Assembly (NCBI RefSeq): GCF_022267315.1
Contig: NZ_JAIKLE010000018.1
Coordinates: forward strand, 62,001 to 126,000
DNA from: Maribellus maritimus
GTDB taxonomy: Bacteria > Bacteroidota > Bacteroidia > Bacteroidales > Prolixibacteraceae
Length of the DNA stretch: 64,000 bases
Direction of reading: 5' to 3'
In this document: positions 1-9,080 of the stretch, piece after piece
Layout of the letters: every line of letters begins with the position of its first letter
Numbering within the stretch: position 1 is the first letter of the stretch
Position numbers and translations under genes: made by a program
Notes under the pieces: generated by a model
The model's input: only the letters and a program-made list of their open reading frames with translations
The model's database searches: none
What the model was told of the DNA's origin: nothing

Positions 1-752
1 TATTGATTCTGCAAACTTTTGTTGTTCTCAAACATCTGTGTTCCCAGTTCTGCCAATGAATAATCCACCGGAATTGCCTCAAAACTGTCGGTCAGATTAT
101 AGGCAACATTACCGTTTTCCGCCATCAGATAATTTAAATCTCTAAGTGCATTCTTGTATGCCACCTCCTGCAACATAAATCCGGCTCTGTCAGAAAGGTA
201 AGAATTCTGTGCCTGTAAAACATCATAGGTTACAAACGTTCCAAAGGCTTTTCTTTCTTCTGCCTGTCTGTACCTGTCTTCCGAAAGCGACATCACCTCG
301 CGATAGACTTCAAGCTTTTCTTTCTCAAGCAAAACAGTATAATACGAGAGGATAACAGATTGAATCGTACTTTCTACCATAATAGCGGTATTTTGTTTTG
401 AAAGTTGTTCAAGCTCCTCAAATCGTTGTTTGGCAATTCGAACTGACCAACCGTCAAATAATGTCCAATTCAAACTTGCACCTCCGGTAAACCTGTTTAC
501 CGTAGTGTTTTCACCTTCCGAAATATTATAGGAATTATTGTCGGCCAACGACAAATTCATGTAAGGATATCTTCCGGCGTTTCCCCAGTTATTTTGAATT
601 TCTGCGATTTGCTGTTCACCGCGAATAATTTTCATTTGATAATTATTCTCAAGGGCTCTTTCAACAGCTTTATTCAAACTTAATGGCTGTTGAGCTAAAG
701 CAACAAAACCTGTAAAAACAAACAGGATTAATATTGAAACTATTTTTTTCAT
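1..752 (-). CDS. TolC-family outer membrane efflux protein (partial, N-terminal part)
   Basis: The reading frame runs from an ATG at 752 to the left edge, so only about 250 N-terminal residues are present. Translation gives a signal peptide ending near ALAQQ, then the alternating helical and strand segments of TolC-type channels (LSLNKAVERALENNYQMK, GGASLNWTLFDGW, and a long helix around SYYTVLLEKEKLEVYREV). Such proteins form the outer-membrane trimer through which an RND pump exports its substrate. It is the last gene seen of a three-gene efflux operon. Its ATG shares one base with the stop of the RND gene (TAATG), which suggests translational coupling. The substrate cannot be told from sequence. 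Confidence 0.88.
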   Translation of the reverse strand, partial: MKKIVSILILFVFTGFVALAQQPLSLNKAVERALENNYQMKIIRGEQQIAEIQNNWGNAGRYPYMNLSLADNNSYNISEGENTTVNRFTGGASLNWTLFDGWSVRIAKQRFEELEQLSKQNTAIMVESTIQSVILSYYTVLLEKEKLEVYREVMSLSEDRYRQAEERKAFGTFVTYDVLQAQNSYLSDRAGFMLQEVAYKNALRDLNYLMAENGNVAYNLTDSFEAIPVDYSLAELGTQMFENNKSLQNQ

Positions 753-3700
753 TATTCGTTCTCTTTTTCAGGTTTCTTCCCGTTATCTATTTTCACCTGC
801 GCATGTATCCATGCAATCTCTACTTCTTCCGGAGAAAACTCACGTCCATACCAGAACTTTCTGACTGTTCGACGAATATCGTTTAGCACTAAAATCAGAG
901 CAGGAAAAAACAAAAGAATAAAAAAGGTACCAAACAATACACCATAAACCAATGAAATGGCCATAGGAATAAGAAACTGTGCCTGGAAACTCTTTTCCAG
1001 AATCAAAGGATACAAGCCAAAAGACGTTGTTAATGAGGTTAGAATAATGGGACGCAATCTTGTTTTTCCTGCTTCAACAATTGCATCTTTTACTTTTTTC
1101 CCTTCAACAATCAGTGAATTAAATTTTGACATAAAAACCACAGAATCATTTATTATCACTCCCGTTAAAGCAACAATTCCCCATAAACTTAATATCGACA
1201 ATGGTTTTCCGTGTAAGCCATGCCCCCAAACTGAACCTAAAACAGAAATGGGAACTAAAATAAGTATGAGTAATGGTTGCTCAAATGATTTAAAGTTTAT
1301 CATCAAAATAAATATAATGGCGAGAAAAGCCATTGGGAAAAGAAACATTAAATCGCCCATACTCCGCTCACTTTCTCTCTGTTGTCCCTGAAACTCTACA
1401 CTTAATCCCGGGTAAAGCATTTTTAGTTCAGGTATTATATCAGCTTTTATCTGATCCAGTATTTCTGTAACCGATGCATCGGGATCAACCAGGTCGGCAT
1501 TTACTCTTATCTCACGTTTTCCATTAAAACGATTAATGTTAACAGGCCCGCGTTTTAGTTCGTAATCGACCAACTCCGTTAACGGAAATTCTCCCTGTGG
1601 TGTTTTTATCCTCATTGCTTCCATTTGCCCGATTCGTGCTCTTCCTTCAGCCGGATATCTCACCCAAATTCTAAGTTCATCGCGACCTTCCTGCAGGCGT
1701 TGTGCTTGTCCTCCGTAAAAGCCTTGGCGCACCTGATTGGCAATGCTTGATTCCGTAAACCCCAACATATATGCTTTTGGCTTTAGTTTGAGTAATATTT
1801 CCTGTTTCCCCATCGCATTTGTATTCACAATGTCCTTTAATTGAGGAAGCTCATGTAATCGCTCCATCAAATAGTCCCGAGCGGCTTCCAGCTCCTGAAT
1901 ATTTCTGGAAAGTAAACCAACTGAGACAGGATCTCCAAACCGGTTCCGTGCACCAATCGTATATTTTTCCGCCTCGGGAACCAGCCCAACCTTCTGTCGT
2001 ATGCGCTGAATTATTTCATAAGAACTTATCCCTGTTTCTTCTGAATTTCGCGGAGAAACGTCAACACTCCCTGTATGGGCTCCGGATTCTTCACCATCGA
2101 AAGCCGAACCTAAGTGTACGATACTATTTTCTATTATCGGGAGTGTGTCGTTATATTCGGCCATCATTTCCTCGTTAACCACCCAAACAATGCTATCAAA
2201 ACGTTGCAGGTATTGCATTGTTTGTTTTTCTCCCGAACCGGGAGTAAATGCTATATTGATATTAAAAGAATCAAATTCCATTCGAGGAAAAAATGTCGTT
2301 TTAATAAATTGTCCGCCAATCAACCCTACAGTAATCAGAATCATGGCCAAAGGAATTCCCATTACAATATATCTCCACTCCAGTACCAAATTCATTACTC
2401 TGTCGTAAGCGTAGTCGCGAAGCCAATTAAAAAAACGCTCGGTATATTTCCGAATACCTTTTGCTTTTGCATGTAATACTTTTTCATTTAATACATGCTT
2501 ATTGCTTAAGTGGGGAGGTAAGACAAAAAAAGCTTCAAACAAAGAAAAGAAAAGACTTAAAATTACGATCATGGCCATTTCGTACATCATCTCCATTCTC
2601 CCGGTTATAAAAATAAGCGGAGAAAAAGCTACCATAGTAGTTAACACTGAAGTAATTACAGCGGGAATTACTTCTACCGTTCCGTCGACAGCTGCTCGCA
2701 TCGGGCTTTTGCCTTTTTCAAAGTGCTGAAAAATATTTTCACCAATCACAATCCCATCGTCCACAAGAATTCCAATAACCAGAATCATTCCGAATAGCGA
2801 TTGGATATTGATTGTAATACCAATGGCATTGGCAACAATAAACATAGCCAGGAATGATGACGGGATTCCCCATGCTACCCACAAAGAGAGCCGTGTACTT
2901 AGCATTATCCCAAGAGCAAGTATAACCAACAGTAATCCTTGCCCACCATTCTTATATAACAGGCTTAACCTGGAATGTAAAATTTCAAGATACGAACGAG
3001 AAATAATTAATTCTACCCCCGGATTTTTTTTATTAAAATCAACTACATATTCTTTGATATATTTGTCAATATCATCCAAATCCTCCGTAATCAACTTCAT
3101 TACGGTAATGTTTATCAAGGGTTTTCCTCTTTCCAATGCTTTGTTTGGCGTATCGGAGAATTTCTTTTTCACATCGGCAATATCCCGAATTCTCAATACA
3201 CTGCCATCAGGATTTGCACGAAGAATAATGTCACCAATTTTATTTGGATCGGCGCTGCGGGATCGCAGCCGAATCAATAATTCTTCTTCCTCCGAGCGAA
3301 TTTGTCCACCTGAAACATCTCGGTTATTTTGTGAAATTGCATTCTGGAGTTCGTCGAATGTAATTCCATACCGTAACAAATCTTCTTCTTTGGCTTCCAC
3401 TGAAATTTCCAATGAAGGATATCCGGAGAGAGAAACCTGGCTAATAAACCCTGATGCCAGAAAGTCTTCTTCAACCTGCTGTGCATAACTTTTTAAGGTA
3501 AGCAAATCAACGTCGCCCGTAACCAGAAGCCGCATTGCCGGTGAAGTTGTACGTCTCTTCGAAACAATTGGTCGTTCTGCTGCTGTTGGAAAAGAAGATA
3601 TTCCATCCACCGCGTTTTTTACTTCTATTAATGCTTCATCGATATCGTAGTTAGGCTCAATTTCGATCGTCACACGTGAGCTATTTTCTGAGGATACAGA

Positions 3701-3946
3701 ATTTATTTCATAAATCCCCGGGATAGCTCTCACCGCCTCTTCTATTCTGGAAGTTACTCCTTCCTCCATTTCCACCGGTGAAGCTCCCGGATAAAATACA
3801 CTCACTGATAAAATATGTGATTCTCGCTCCGGGAAGAATGACTTTTTCATTGAAACCATACTTAATCCTCCCACAACAACGAGAAACAGGATAATCAGAT
3901 TTGCGTAAAATGGAAACCTAACAAATAATTCAACTGCTTTTTTCAT
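752..3946 (-). CDS. Efflux RND transporter permease (AcrB/HAE1-type)
   Basis: The 1064-residue protein has the normal RND length. It has an N-terminal membrane helix (about 13-33), a first large periplasmic loop, a bundle of helices from about 335, a second periplasmic loop and a C-terminal helix bundle. The TM4 segment GILVDDGIVIGEN carries the paired aspartates (about 396-397) used for proton relay in multidrug (HAE1) pumps, and the second half has the matching GVIINDSVVF. The family drives drug or lipophile export with the proton gradient. It lies 2 bp after the adaptor gene and overlaps the TolC start by one base, so the three are one transcript. No metal-pump motif (such as a Met pair) was recognised. 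The substrate is unknown. Confidence 0.93.
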   Translation of the reverse strand: MKKAVELFVRFPFYANLIILFLVVVGGLSMVSMKKSFFPERESHILSVSVFYPGASPVEMEEGVTSRIEEAVRAIPGIYEINSVSSENSSRVTIEIEPNYDIDEALIEVKNAVDGISSFPTAAERPIVSKRRTTSPAMRLLVTGDVDLLTLKSYAQQVEEDFLASGFISQVSLSGYPSLEISVEAKEEDLLRYGITFDELQNAISQNNRDVSGGQIRSEEEELLIRLRSRSADPNKIGDIILRANPDGSVLRIRDIADVKKKFSDTPNKALERGKPLINITVMKLITEDLDDIDKYIKEYVVDFNKKNPGVELIISRSYLEILHSRLSLLYKNGGQGLLLVILALGIMLSTRLSLWVAWGIPSSFLAMFIVANAIGITINIQSLFGMILVIGILVDDGIVIGENIFQHFEKGKSPMRAAVDGTVEVIPAVITSVLTTMVAFSPLIFITGRMEMMYEMAMIVILSLFFSLFEAFFVLPPHLSNKHVLNEKVLHAKAKGIRKYTERFFNWLRDYAYDRVMNLVLEWRYIVMGIPLAMILITVGLIGGQFIKTTFFPRMEFDSFNINIAFTPGSGEKQTMQYLQRFDSIVWVVNEEMMAEYNDTLPIIENSIVHLGSAFDGEESGAHTGSVDVSPRNSEETGISSYEIIQRIRQKVGLVPEAEKYTIGARNRFGDPVSVGLLSRNIQELEAARDYLMERLHELPQLKDIVNTNAMGKQEILLKLKPKAYMLGFTESSIANQVRQGFYGGQAQRLQEGRDELRIWVRYPAEGRARIGQMEAMRIKTPQGEFPLTELVDYELKRGPVNINRFNGKREIRVNADLVDPDASVTEILDQIKADIIPELKMLYPGLSVEFQGQQRESERSMGDLMFLFPMAFLAIIFILMINFKSFEQPLLILILVPISVLGSVWGHGLHGKPLSILSLWGIVALTGVIINDSVVFMSKFNSLIVEGKKVKDAIVEAGKTRLRPIILTSLTTSFGLYPLILEKSFQAQFLIPMAISLVYGVLFGTFFILLFFPALILVLNDIRRTVRKFWYGREFSPEEVEIAWIHAQVKIDNGKKPEKENE

Positions 3947-3948
3947 TT

Positions 3949-5133
3949 TTAAGCCTGTTTGTCCGGTTTATTATTCTGATTATTTTGTCCTTCTCCCGTT
4001 TGATTATCTTCATCCAGAATTCCTACCGGGCTATTTTCTTTCACATTTATAAGTGGCTCAACAACAACTTCTTCACTCTCTTTAAGTCCATTAAATATAA
4101 GTGTTGTCTCATTGGTTTTTAATATATTAATCTGGCGTTTTTTGAGTTCTCCACCTTCTACGATAAAAACTTCATTTGAATTAAATATTGCATTTCGGGG
4201 AATTTCCATTGCACTGTGAATCTTCTGGCCCGGAAAAAGCACTTGTTTATATTCTCCAGTCAATAGTTCATCGTTATTTAAAGAGTTCACTCTGACAAAA
4301 ATACTTCTAAACTGATTTTCGTTTACAAAGTCTGATTTTCGGACCACAGTACCAGGTTTCATATCTGTGTGGTTTCTTGAATAAACCTCTACTTTATCTC
4401 CTATTTTAATCCATTTGCTTTGTTCATTTACAACAGGCACTTCAACCTCCAGCTGGTCGGTACGAATCATTTTTGCAATTTGCCCGCCGGTATTTACATA
4501 CGCTCCGACTTCAAAATTCACCTCTGTAAATGTTCCGCTAAATGGCGCGTACAAAGAGTGTCTGCTTAATCTTTTTTCATCCTGTTTGATGCCGTAATAC
4601 TCACTCAAAACACCTCGGCTTGCCAAAAATATTTTTAATTGTTCTTGTTCTACCTCGGGCAATTCCGGCAAATTTTTATTCATATCAATAGCATTAAAAA
4701 ACTTTTGAAATAATTCATACTGATCAGGATAATCAATTTTAATATCGGGAAGTAATGTTGTAATGGAAGTTAAAAAATTACTTTTTCGTGCTTTCAGAGC
4801 CAATTCAACTTCGTCTTTGTATATAGTGGCTATCAATTGTCCTTTTCGAAACGAAGTTCCTTTTCTTAATGACACTCCTCCTTCTTCTATTTTACCTGAA
4901 GCTTCTGCAACCAGCATCACTTCGCTGCTCGACACCACCCTGCCCTCGCTGGAAAGCGGTGAAACAATATCAGAGTAAACAACCGTTTTGGCTTTAACAA
5001 ATCTTTTCAAGTCCTGTTCAGGCCTCATCTGCGGTTCGGGTTTTAGCGAAATAAATAGCATCGAAAGTGCTGCAGAGCCTCCCAACAATAGAATCAAGGC
5101 CACAACAATAAAAGTGATTTTTCTCCAACTCAT
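3949..5133 (-). CDS. HlyD/AcrA-family periplasmic adaptor of RND pump
   Basis: The 394-residue protein has one N-terminal membrane anchor (about 8-30). A lipoyl/barrel-sandwich half (GRVVSSSEVMLVAEASGKI), a helical hairpin, the second lipoyl half (LYAPFSGTFTEVNFEVGAYV) and a beta-barrel region follow, and the tail is Gln/Asn-rich. This is the usual membrane-fusion protein layout that joins an RND pump to a TolC channel. It is the first gene of the efflux operon. A box fitting the Bacteroidota -7 element lies about 85 bp upstream on the same strand. No regulator gene is adjacent within the window. Confidence 0.9.
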   Translation of the reverse strand: MSWRKITFIVVALILLLGGSAALSMLFISLKPEPQMRPEQDLKRFVKAKTVVYSDIVSPLSSEGRVVSSSEVMLVAEASGKIEEGGVSLRKGTSFRKGQLIATIYKDEVELALKARKSNFLTSITTLLPDIKIDYPDQYELFQKFFNAIDMNKNLPELPEVEQEQLKIFLASRGVLSEYYGIKQDEKRLSRHSLYAPFSGTFTEVNFEVGAYVNTGGQIAKMIRTDQLEVEVPVVNEQSKWIKIGDKVEVYSRNHTDMKPGTVVRKSDFVNENQFRSIFVRVNSLNNDELLTGEYKQVLFPGQKIHSAMEIPRNAIFNSNEVFIVEGGELKKRQINILKTNETTLIFNGLKESEEVVVEPLINVKENSPVGILDEDNQTGEGQNNQNNKPDKQA

Positions 5134-5520
5134 AATCTAAACGTATTTAATGTTTCTGGTAAATTTTTTTGACACAAAATAAGCTTAATAACAAATGTTT
5201 AGGCTTTGCAAAAAATTGCAAATATAGATTGTTATTTGGTAATAATTCTTCTAAAATGAAATAAACCATCAACCTGCTCATTATTAGAAATCTACTTTGA
5301 GACTTGCTTTTTTATTGAAAGTTTAAATTTAAAACTGAAAAATATTTCAAAATAAACCAACAGTGATAATGCTGATTGTACTCTGAAACGTTCAAAAAGA
5401 AACTTGCAAAAAAAACAAACTAAAAGCCTTTTTCTTTATTCTCATAGAAAAACAGAAAGAAAAATTTTGATGATTTGAGCCAGTCTTTTAAATTCACTTT
5501 TCAAATTTTATTAAATAAAG
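5134..5520. other. Intergenic region between divergent efflux operon and cupin gene
   Basis: An AT-rich gap of 387 bp between divergently transcribed genes. Apart from the minus-strand promoter-like box at 5219-5226 I see no gene, RNA structure or clear repeat. Confidence 0.6.
5219..5226 (-). promoter_or_regulatory. Possible -7 promoter box for the efflux operon
   Basis: On the minus strand this reads TATATTTG, which matches the Bacteroidota sigma-factor -7 consensus TAnnTTTG. It would give a leader of roughly 80 nt before the adaptor gene. No clear -33 TTTG was found at the right distance, so this is a pattern match only. Confidence 0.35.
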
Positions 5521-5844
5521 ATGTTCACTAAAAACAATTCAAAAGCATTTAAACCACTCATCGAAGGAGTTTTAATGCGTCCTTTGGTTTTTGAAGAAAA
5601 AACAATACTATGCGAATTCAAGCTTCAAAAAGGAAATATTCTGCCCAGTCATCAACATCCGTATGAACAAACCGGCTACCTGGTTTCAGGGAAATTAAAA
5701 TTCAGAATAGGAGAAATATGGCACGATGCTGAAACGGGAGACAGCTGGTGTATACCTGAGAATGTGGAACATGAAGTTGAAATAATTGAAGATTCGATAG
5801 TAATCGAACTGTTCTCACCCATCCGTCCCGACTATCTTCCTTAA
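5521..5844 (+). CDS. Small cupin-domain protein
   Basis: A 107-residue single-domain cupin. Motif 1 is visible as PSHQHPYEQTGYLVSGKLKFR (His, His, Gln/Glu and Gly pattern around 40-60). Motif 2 lies around GDSWCIPENVEHEVEI with its late His. Small cupins of this kind bind a metal or a small ligand. They act as enzymes or sensing domains, and nothing in the sequence picks one role. It has no signal peptide and should be cytoplasmic. It stands 84 bp before nadB, with a promoter box in between, so it is probably transcribed separately. An in-frame Met at MRPLVFEE is an alternative start. Confidence 0.75.
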   Translation: MFTKNNSKAFKPLIEGVLMRPLVFEEKTILCEFKLQKGNILPSHQHPYEQTGYLVSGKLKFRIGEIWHDAETGDSWCIPENVEHEVEIIEDSIVIELFSPIRPDYLP

Positions 5845-5893
5845 TAAATCTATTATTCGTGAAAAAATTCATGTAATTGCTTAAAAGAAATAC

Positions 5894-5901
5894 TAACTTT
5901 G
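5894..5901 (+). promoter_or_regulatory. -7 promoter box upstream of nadB
   Basis: TAACTTTG fits the Bacteroidota -7 element TAnnTTTG. It ends 27 bp before the ATG at 5929. The in-frame TTG at 5899 lies inside this box, so the longer open frame starting there is unlikely to be the real start. Confidence 0.5.
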
Positions 5902-5928
5902 CGCGTCGATCCGGAAAGGACTATTTTA

Positions 5929-7500
5929 ATGCAAATACTTGAATTTGACACAGTTGTAATAGGCAGTGGATTAGCAGGGCTTACGGCTGCATTTCACTCT
6001 TCGAAATATGGGAAAGTTGCTGTTGTAACAAAATCGCAACTTGACACCAGTAATTCTTATTATGCCCAGGGTGGGATTGCTGCAGCAATTACCGATGACG
6101 ATTCTCCTGAACAACATTTACGCGACACCAGCGATGCAGGCCGCGGACTTTGTGACATTGACGCCGTCGAGGTTTTAGTAAACGAAGGAAAAGAGAGAGT
6201 TTTAGACCTTATCAGTTTAGGTATGGCCTTTGACAAAAAAGAAGGGAACTATGTACTTGGACTGGAGGGAGGTCACAGAAAACGTAGGATTTTGCATGCC
6301 GGAGGAGATGCAACGGGGAAAGAACTAACCTGTTTTATGCTGCAGAAAGTAAAAACGCAAAAAAATATTCAGGCTTTTGAATATGTAGCAGCGATCCATC
6401 TGTTAAAAGAAAAAAACTGCATTTTAGGCGTTCAATGTTACGACTTCACCACGCAAAAGAATATTGTATTTAAAAGCAAAGCTGTAATACTGGCAACCGG
6501 AGGTTTATCCAGAATTTTTGCCCGTTCGACAAATCCGCACACAGCAACCGGAGACGGAATAGCAATGGCTTATGAAGCCGGAGCAAAAATTGCAGACATG
6601 GAATTTATTCAGTTTCACCCGTCGGCGCTGTATGTTCCCGGAAAAGAAGCCTACCTGATTAGTGAAGCTGTGAGAGGAGAAGGAGCCTGGTTACTTGATG
6701 AAAACGGGAACCGATTTATGAAAGACATTCATCCACAAGCCGAACTTGCACCGCGTGATGTAGTTGCTTACAATATTTTCAGACAAATCCAGAAGTCAGA
6801 ATCCAATCATGTATATCTTTCTCTCCGGCACCTCGAAAAAACAAAAATTGAAAAACGTTTTTATCATATCAATTCTCATTTAAAAGAATATGGGTTTGAT
6901 TTAAGTTCTGATTTGTTGCCTATATCGCCGGCAGCACATTATATGGTTGGGGGAATAAAAACCAACCTTGAAGCGGAAACCAACATTTCAGGACTATTTG
7001 TTTGCGGCGAAGCTGCTTCAACAGGGGTAATGGGAGCTAACCGACTCGCCAGCAACTCCCTACTTGAATGCCTTGTATTTGGAAAAAGAGCCAGCGAAAA
7101 GGCAGCAAAAATCAAAGAAAAAGAGTGTAATTTCCCTGAAATAAATCCAATAAACGTAGACCCTTCAAACGAAAAAATATTTCTGGAAATTCAAAATAAA
7201 CTGGCAGAAACGATGACAAAATACCTCGGAATTGTCAGGACACAAAAAGAAATGGAAGATGCGCTGCGTTATTTCAACCAGCTTGAAACCAGATTTGAAA
7301 ATTACAATAGTGAATACAATCTTTTAAAAATAAAAAACTCCGTTCAAATTTGTAAATTAATAACAATGGCTGCGCTGAATCGTAAGGAAAGCAGAGGTGG
7401 ACACATTCGGGAAGATTTTAAAAATGAAAAACCGGAATTTGAACACCATAGCATTCAGCAAAAAGACAGGAATATTCAATTTGAACCAGTAAGAAAATAA
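5929..7500 (+). CDS. nadB: L-aspartate oxidase
   Basis: NadB oxidises L-aspartate to iminoaspartate, the first step of de novo NAD synthesis, using FAD. The 523-residue product has the dinucleotide fold VVIGSGLAGLTAAF at the N-terminus. It also has YAQGGIAAA, EFIQFHPSAL, SEAVRGEGAWLL with RDVVA, HYMVGGIKTN, and the FAD-binding ANRLASNSLLECLVFGKRA. The helical C-terminal part ends with ESRGGHIREDF. These separate aspartate oxidase from succinate dehydrogenase by length and by the soluble context. The start at 5929 is chosen because the upstream TTG falls in a promoter box. nadC follows after 5 bp. nadA, which supplies the intermediate step, is not in this window. Confidence 0.95.
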   Translation: MQILEFDTVVIGSGLAGLTAAFHSSKYGKVAVVTKSQLDTSNSYYAQGGIAAAITDDDSPEQHLRDTSDAGRGLCDIDAVEVLVNEGKERVLDLISLGMAFDKKEGNYVLGLEGGHRKRRILHAGGDATGKELTCFMLQKVKTQKNIQAFEYVAAIHLLKEKNCILGVQCYDFTTQKNIVFKSKAVILATGGLSRIFARSTNPHTATGDGIAMAYEAGAKIADMEFIQFHPSALYVPGKEAYLISEAVRGEGAWLLDENGNRFMKDIHPQAELAPRDVVAYNIFRQIQKSESNHVYLSLRHLEKTKIEKRFYHINSHLKEYGFDLSSDLLPISPAAHYMVGGIKTNLEAETNISGLFVCGEAASTGVMGANRLASNSLLECLVFGKRASEKAAKIKEKECNFPEINPINVDPSNEKIFLEIQNKLAETMTKYLGIVRTQKEMEDALRYFNQLETRFENYNSEYNLLKIKNSVQICKLITMAALNRKESRGGHIREDFKNEKPEFEHHSIQQKDRNIQFEPVRK

Positions 7501-7505
7501 ATATC

Positions 7506-8348
7506 ATGGATGAAAAAATATTGAAATCAGCAGAAGTGCTTTTTAATTTGGCATATGCTGAGGATATAGGGGATGGTGATATAACCACAAATAATCTGAT
7601 TCCACCAAATAAAAACAAAACCGCTATTTTGGTAGCGAAAGAAGAAGGGGTAGTTGCCGGTCTTCCGGTTGCTGAAATGGTTTTTAAAAAATTTGACGGG
7701 AAACTGCAATGGAAAACGATATTACCGGATGGAAGTAAAGTAAAACAAGGAGATATTATCGCTGAATTCAAAGGGAATTACAGGGCCTTATTAACCGGTG
7801 AAAGAAAAGCTTTAAACTTTTTGCAGCGTTTATCGGGGATTGCTTCTTATGCCAGTAAATGTATGAAAGAAGTTGAAGGAACAAAAGTTGAAATTCTGGA
7901 CACCCGCAAAACTTTACCCGGCTACCGTTACCTCGATAAATATGCCGTAAGAATGGGAGGGGCATCAAATCACCGTTTTGGTTTGTATGATATGGTTATG
8001 ATTAAAGACAATCACATACAGGTGGCAGGTGGCATAAAACAAGCGGTTGAAGCTATTCGCAATAAGATTCCGAAAAGTATCAAGATTGAAGTTGAAACGA
8101 CAAATCTTGATATGGTACAGGAAGCATTGGATGCTGATGTAGATATAATAATGCTCGACAATATGAGTTCCAGACTGATGACAGAGGCAGTTAAACTCAT
8201 AAATAAAAAAGCTAAAATTGAAGCTTCAGGAAACATGACAATCAAACGTATCAGAAAAGTAGCGGGTACCGGAGTTGACTATATTTCCATTGGCGCATTA
8301 ACGCATTCGGTAAAAGCGTTGGATATCAGTCAAAGAATTATTGATTAG
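7506..8348 (+). CDS. nadC: Nicotinate-nucleotide pyrophosphorylase (carboxylating)
   Basis: NadC converts quinolinate and PRPP to nicotinate mononucleotide, CO2 and pyrophosphate. The 280-residue protein matches the family length. It has the N-terminal EDIGDGDITT, the core ERKALNFLQRLSGIAS, the PRPP/quinolinate site DTRKTLPGYRYLDKYAVR, and MGGASNHRFGLYDMVMIKDNH, with EVETTNLDMVQEALDADVDIIMLDN and a late EASGNMT. It is 5 bp after nadB and directly abuts coaX, so NAD and CoA precursor synthesis are probably co-transcribed. Confidence 0.95.
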   Translation: MDEKILKSAEVLFNLAYAEDIGDGDITTNNLIPPNKNKTAILVAKEEGVVAGLPVAEMVFKKFDGKLQWKTILPDGSKVKQGDIIAEFKGNYRALLTGERKALNFLQRLSGIASYASKCMKEVEGTKVEILDTRKTLPGYRYLDKYAVRMGGASNHRFGLYDMVMIKDNHIQVAGGIKQAVEAIRNKIPKSIKIEVETTNLDMVQEALDADVDIIMLDNMSSRLMTEAVKLINKKAKIEASGNMTIKRIRKVAGTGVDYISIGALTHSVKALDISQRIID

Positions 8349-9080
8349 ATGAATCTGGTAATTGATATTGGAAATACCCGCACAAAGTTTTCGGTGTTTA
8401 ACCACGGAGAAGTTTTAATAACGGTTCCCGTTGAAGAATTCTTACCGGAACATATTGAGGTTTTAAAAGACGAACATCCTTCGCTTGACAAAGTAATCTT
8501 ATCATCGGTAAAAGAATATTCGCCACAGCTAAAGAAAGCGTTACAAAACAATTTCAAAACATTTATTGAACTGGATTACGAAACGCCAATTCCTTTAGAA
8601 AACAAATACATTTCAAAAAAAACACTCGGGAAAGACCGAATTGCGGCAGCGGTTGGTGCATACGATTTATATCCTGGCACAAATATTTTAATTATTGACG
8701 CCGGCACAGCAATAACATACGACATGGTAAACGACAAAAGCCAATACCTTGGCGGAAATATCTCTCCGGGAATAACGATGAGATTTAAAGCATTACATCA
8801 GTTTACCGGAAAACTTCCATTGGTGGAACAAAAACAATACAGCAAATTGTATGGTATCACCACTGAAGAGGCCATCCTTGCCGGTGTTCAAAACGGTGTA
8901 AGCTACGAAGTAGATAAAACCATTGAAAATTTTAAGGAATTTTATAGTAATTTAAAAGTTATTATTACCGGAGGCGACGCTGAATTTTTTGATAAAAAAT
9001 TAAAAAATTCTTTCTTTGTACATTTCAATTTAGTAGCCTTAGGTTTAAATCGCATATTAGAACATAATGGGGAGAATTAG
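8349..9080 (+). CDS. coaX: Type III pantothenate kinase
   Basis: CoaX phosphorylates pantothenate, the first step of coenzyme A synthesis. The 243-residue protein has the ASKHA-fold phosphate motif DIGNTRTKFSVF at residues 4-15, the central GKDRIAAAVGAYDLYPG, the catalytic IIDAGTAITYDMV, and GGNISPGITMRFKALHQFTGKLP, then ITGGDA near the end. Length and motifs are typical of type III enzymes. Its ATG follows the nadC stop without a gap. Its 3' end overlaps the next gene by 14 bp, which indicates a tight operon. Confidence 0.95.
   Translation: MNLVIDIGNTRTKFSVFNHGEVLITVPVEEFLPEHIEVLKDEHPSLDKVILSSVKEYSPQLKKALQNNFKTFIELDYETPIPLENKYISKKTLGKDRIAAAVGAYDLYPGTNILIIDAGTAITYDMVNDKSQYLGGNISPGITMRFKALHQFTGKLPLVEQKQYSKLYGITTEEAILAGVQNGVSYEVDKTIENFKEFYSNLKVIITGGDAEFFDKKLKNSFFVHFNLVALGLNRILEHNGEN

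Noticed and set aside
5899-5928. N-terminal extension of NadB from a TTG
   Set aside because: It lies within the promoter box, and the family starts near the dinucleotide fold.
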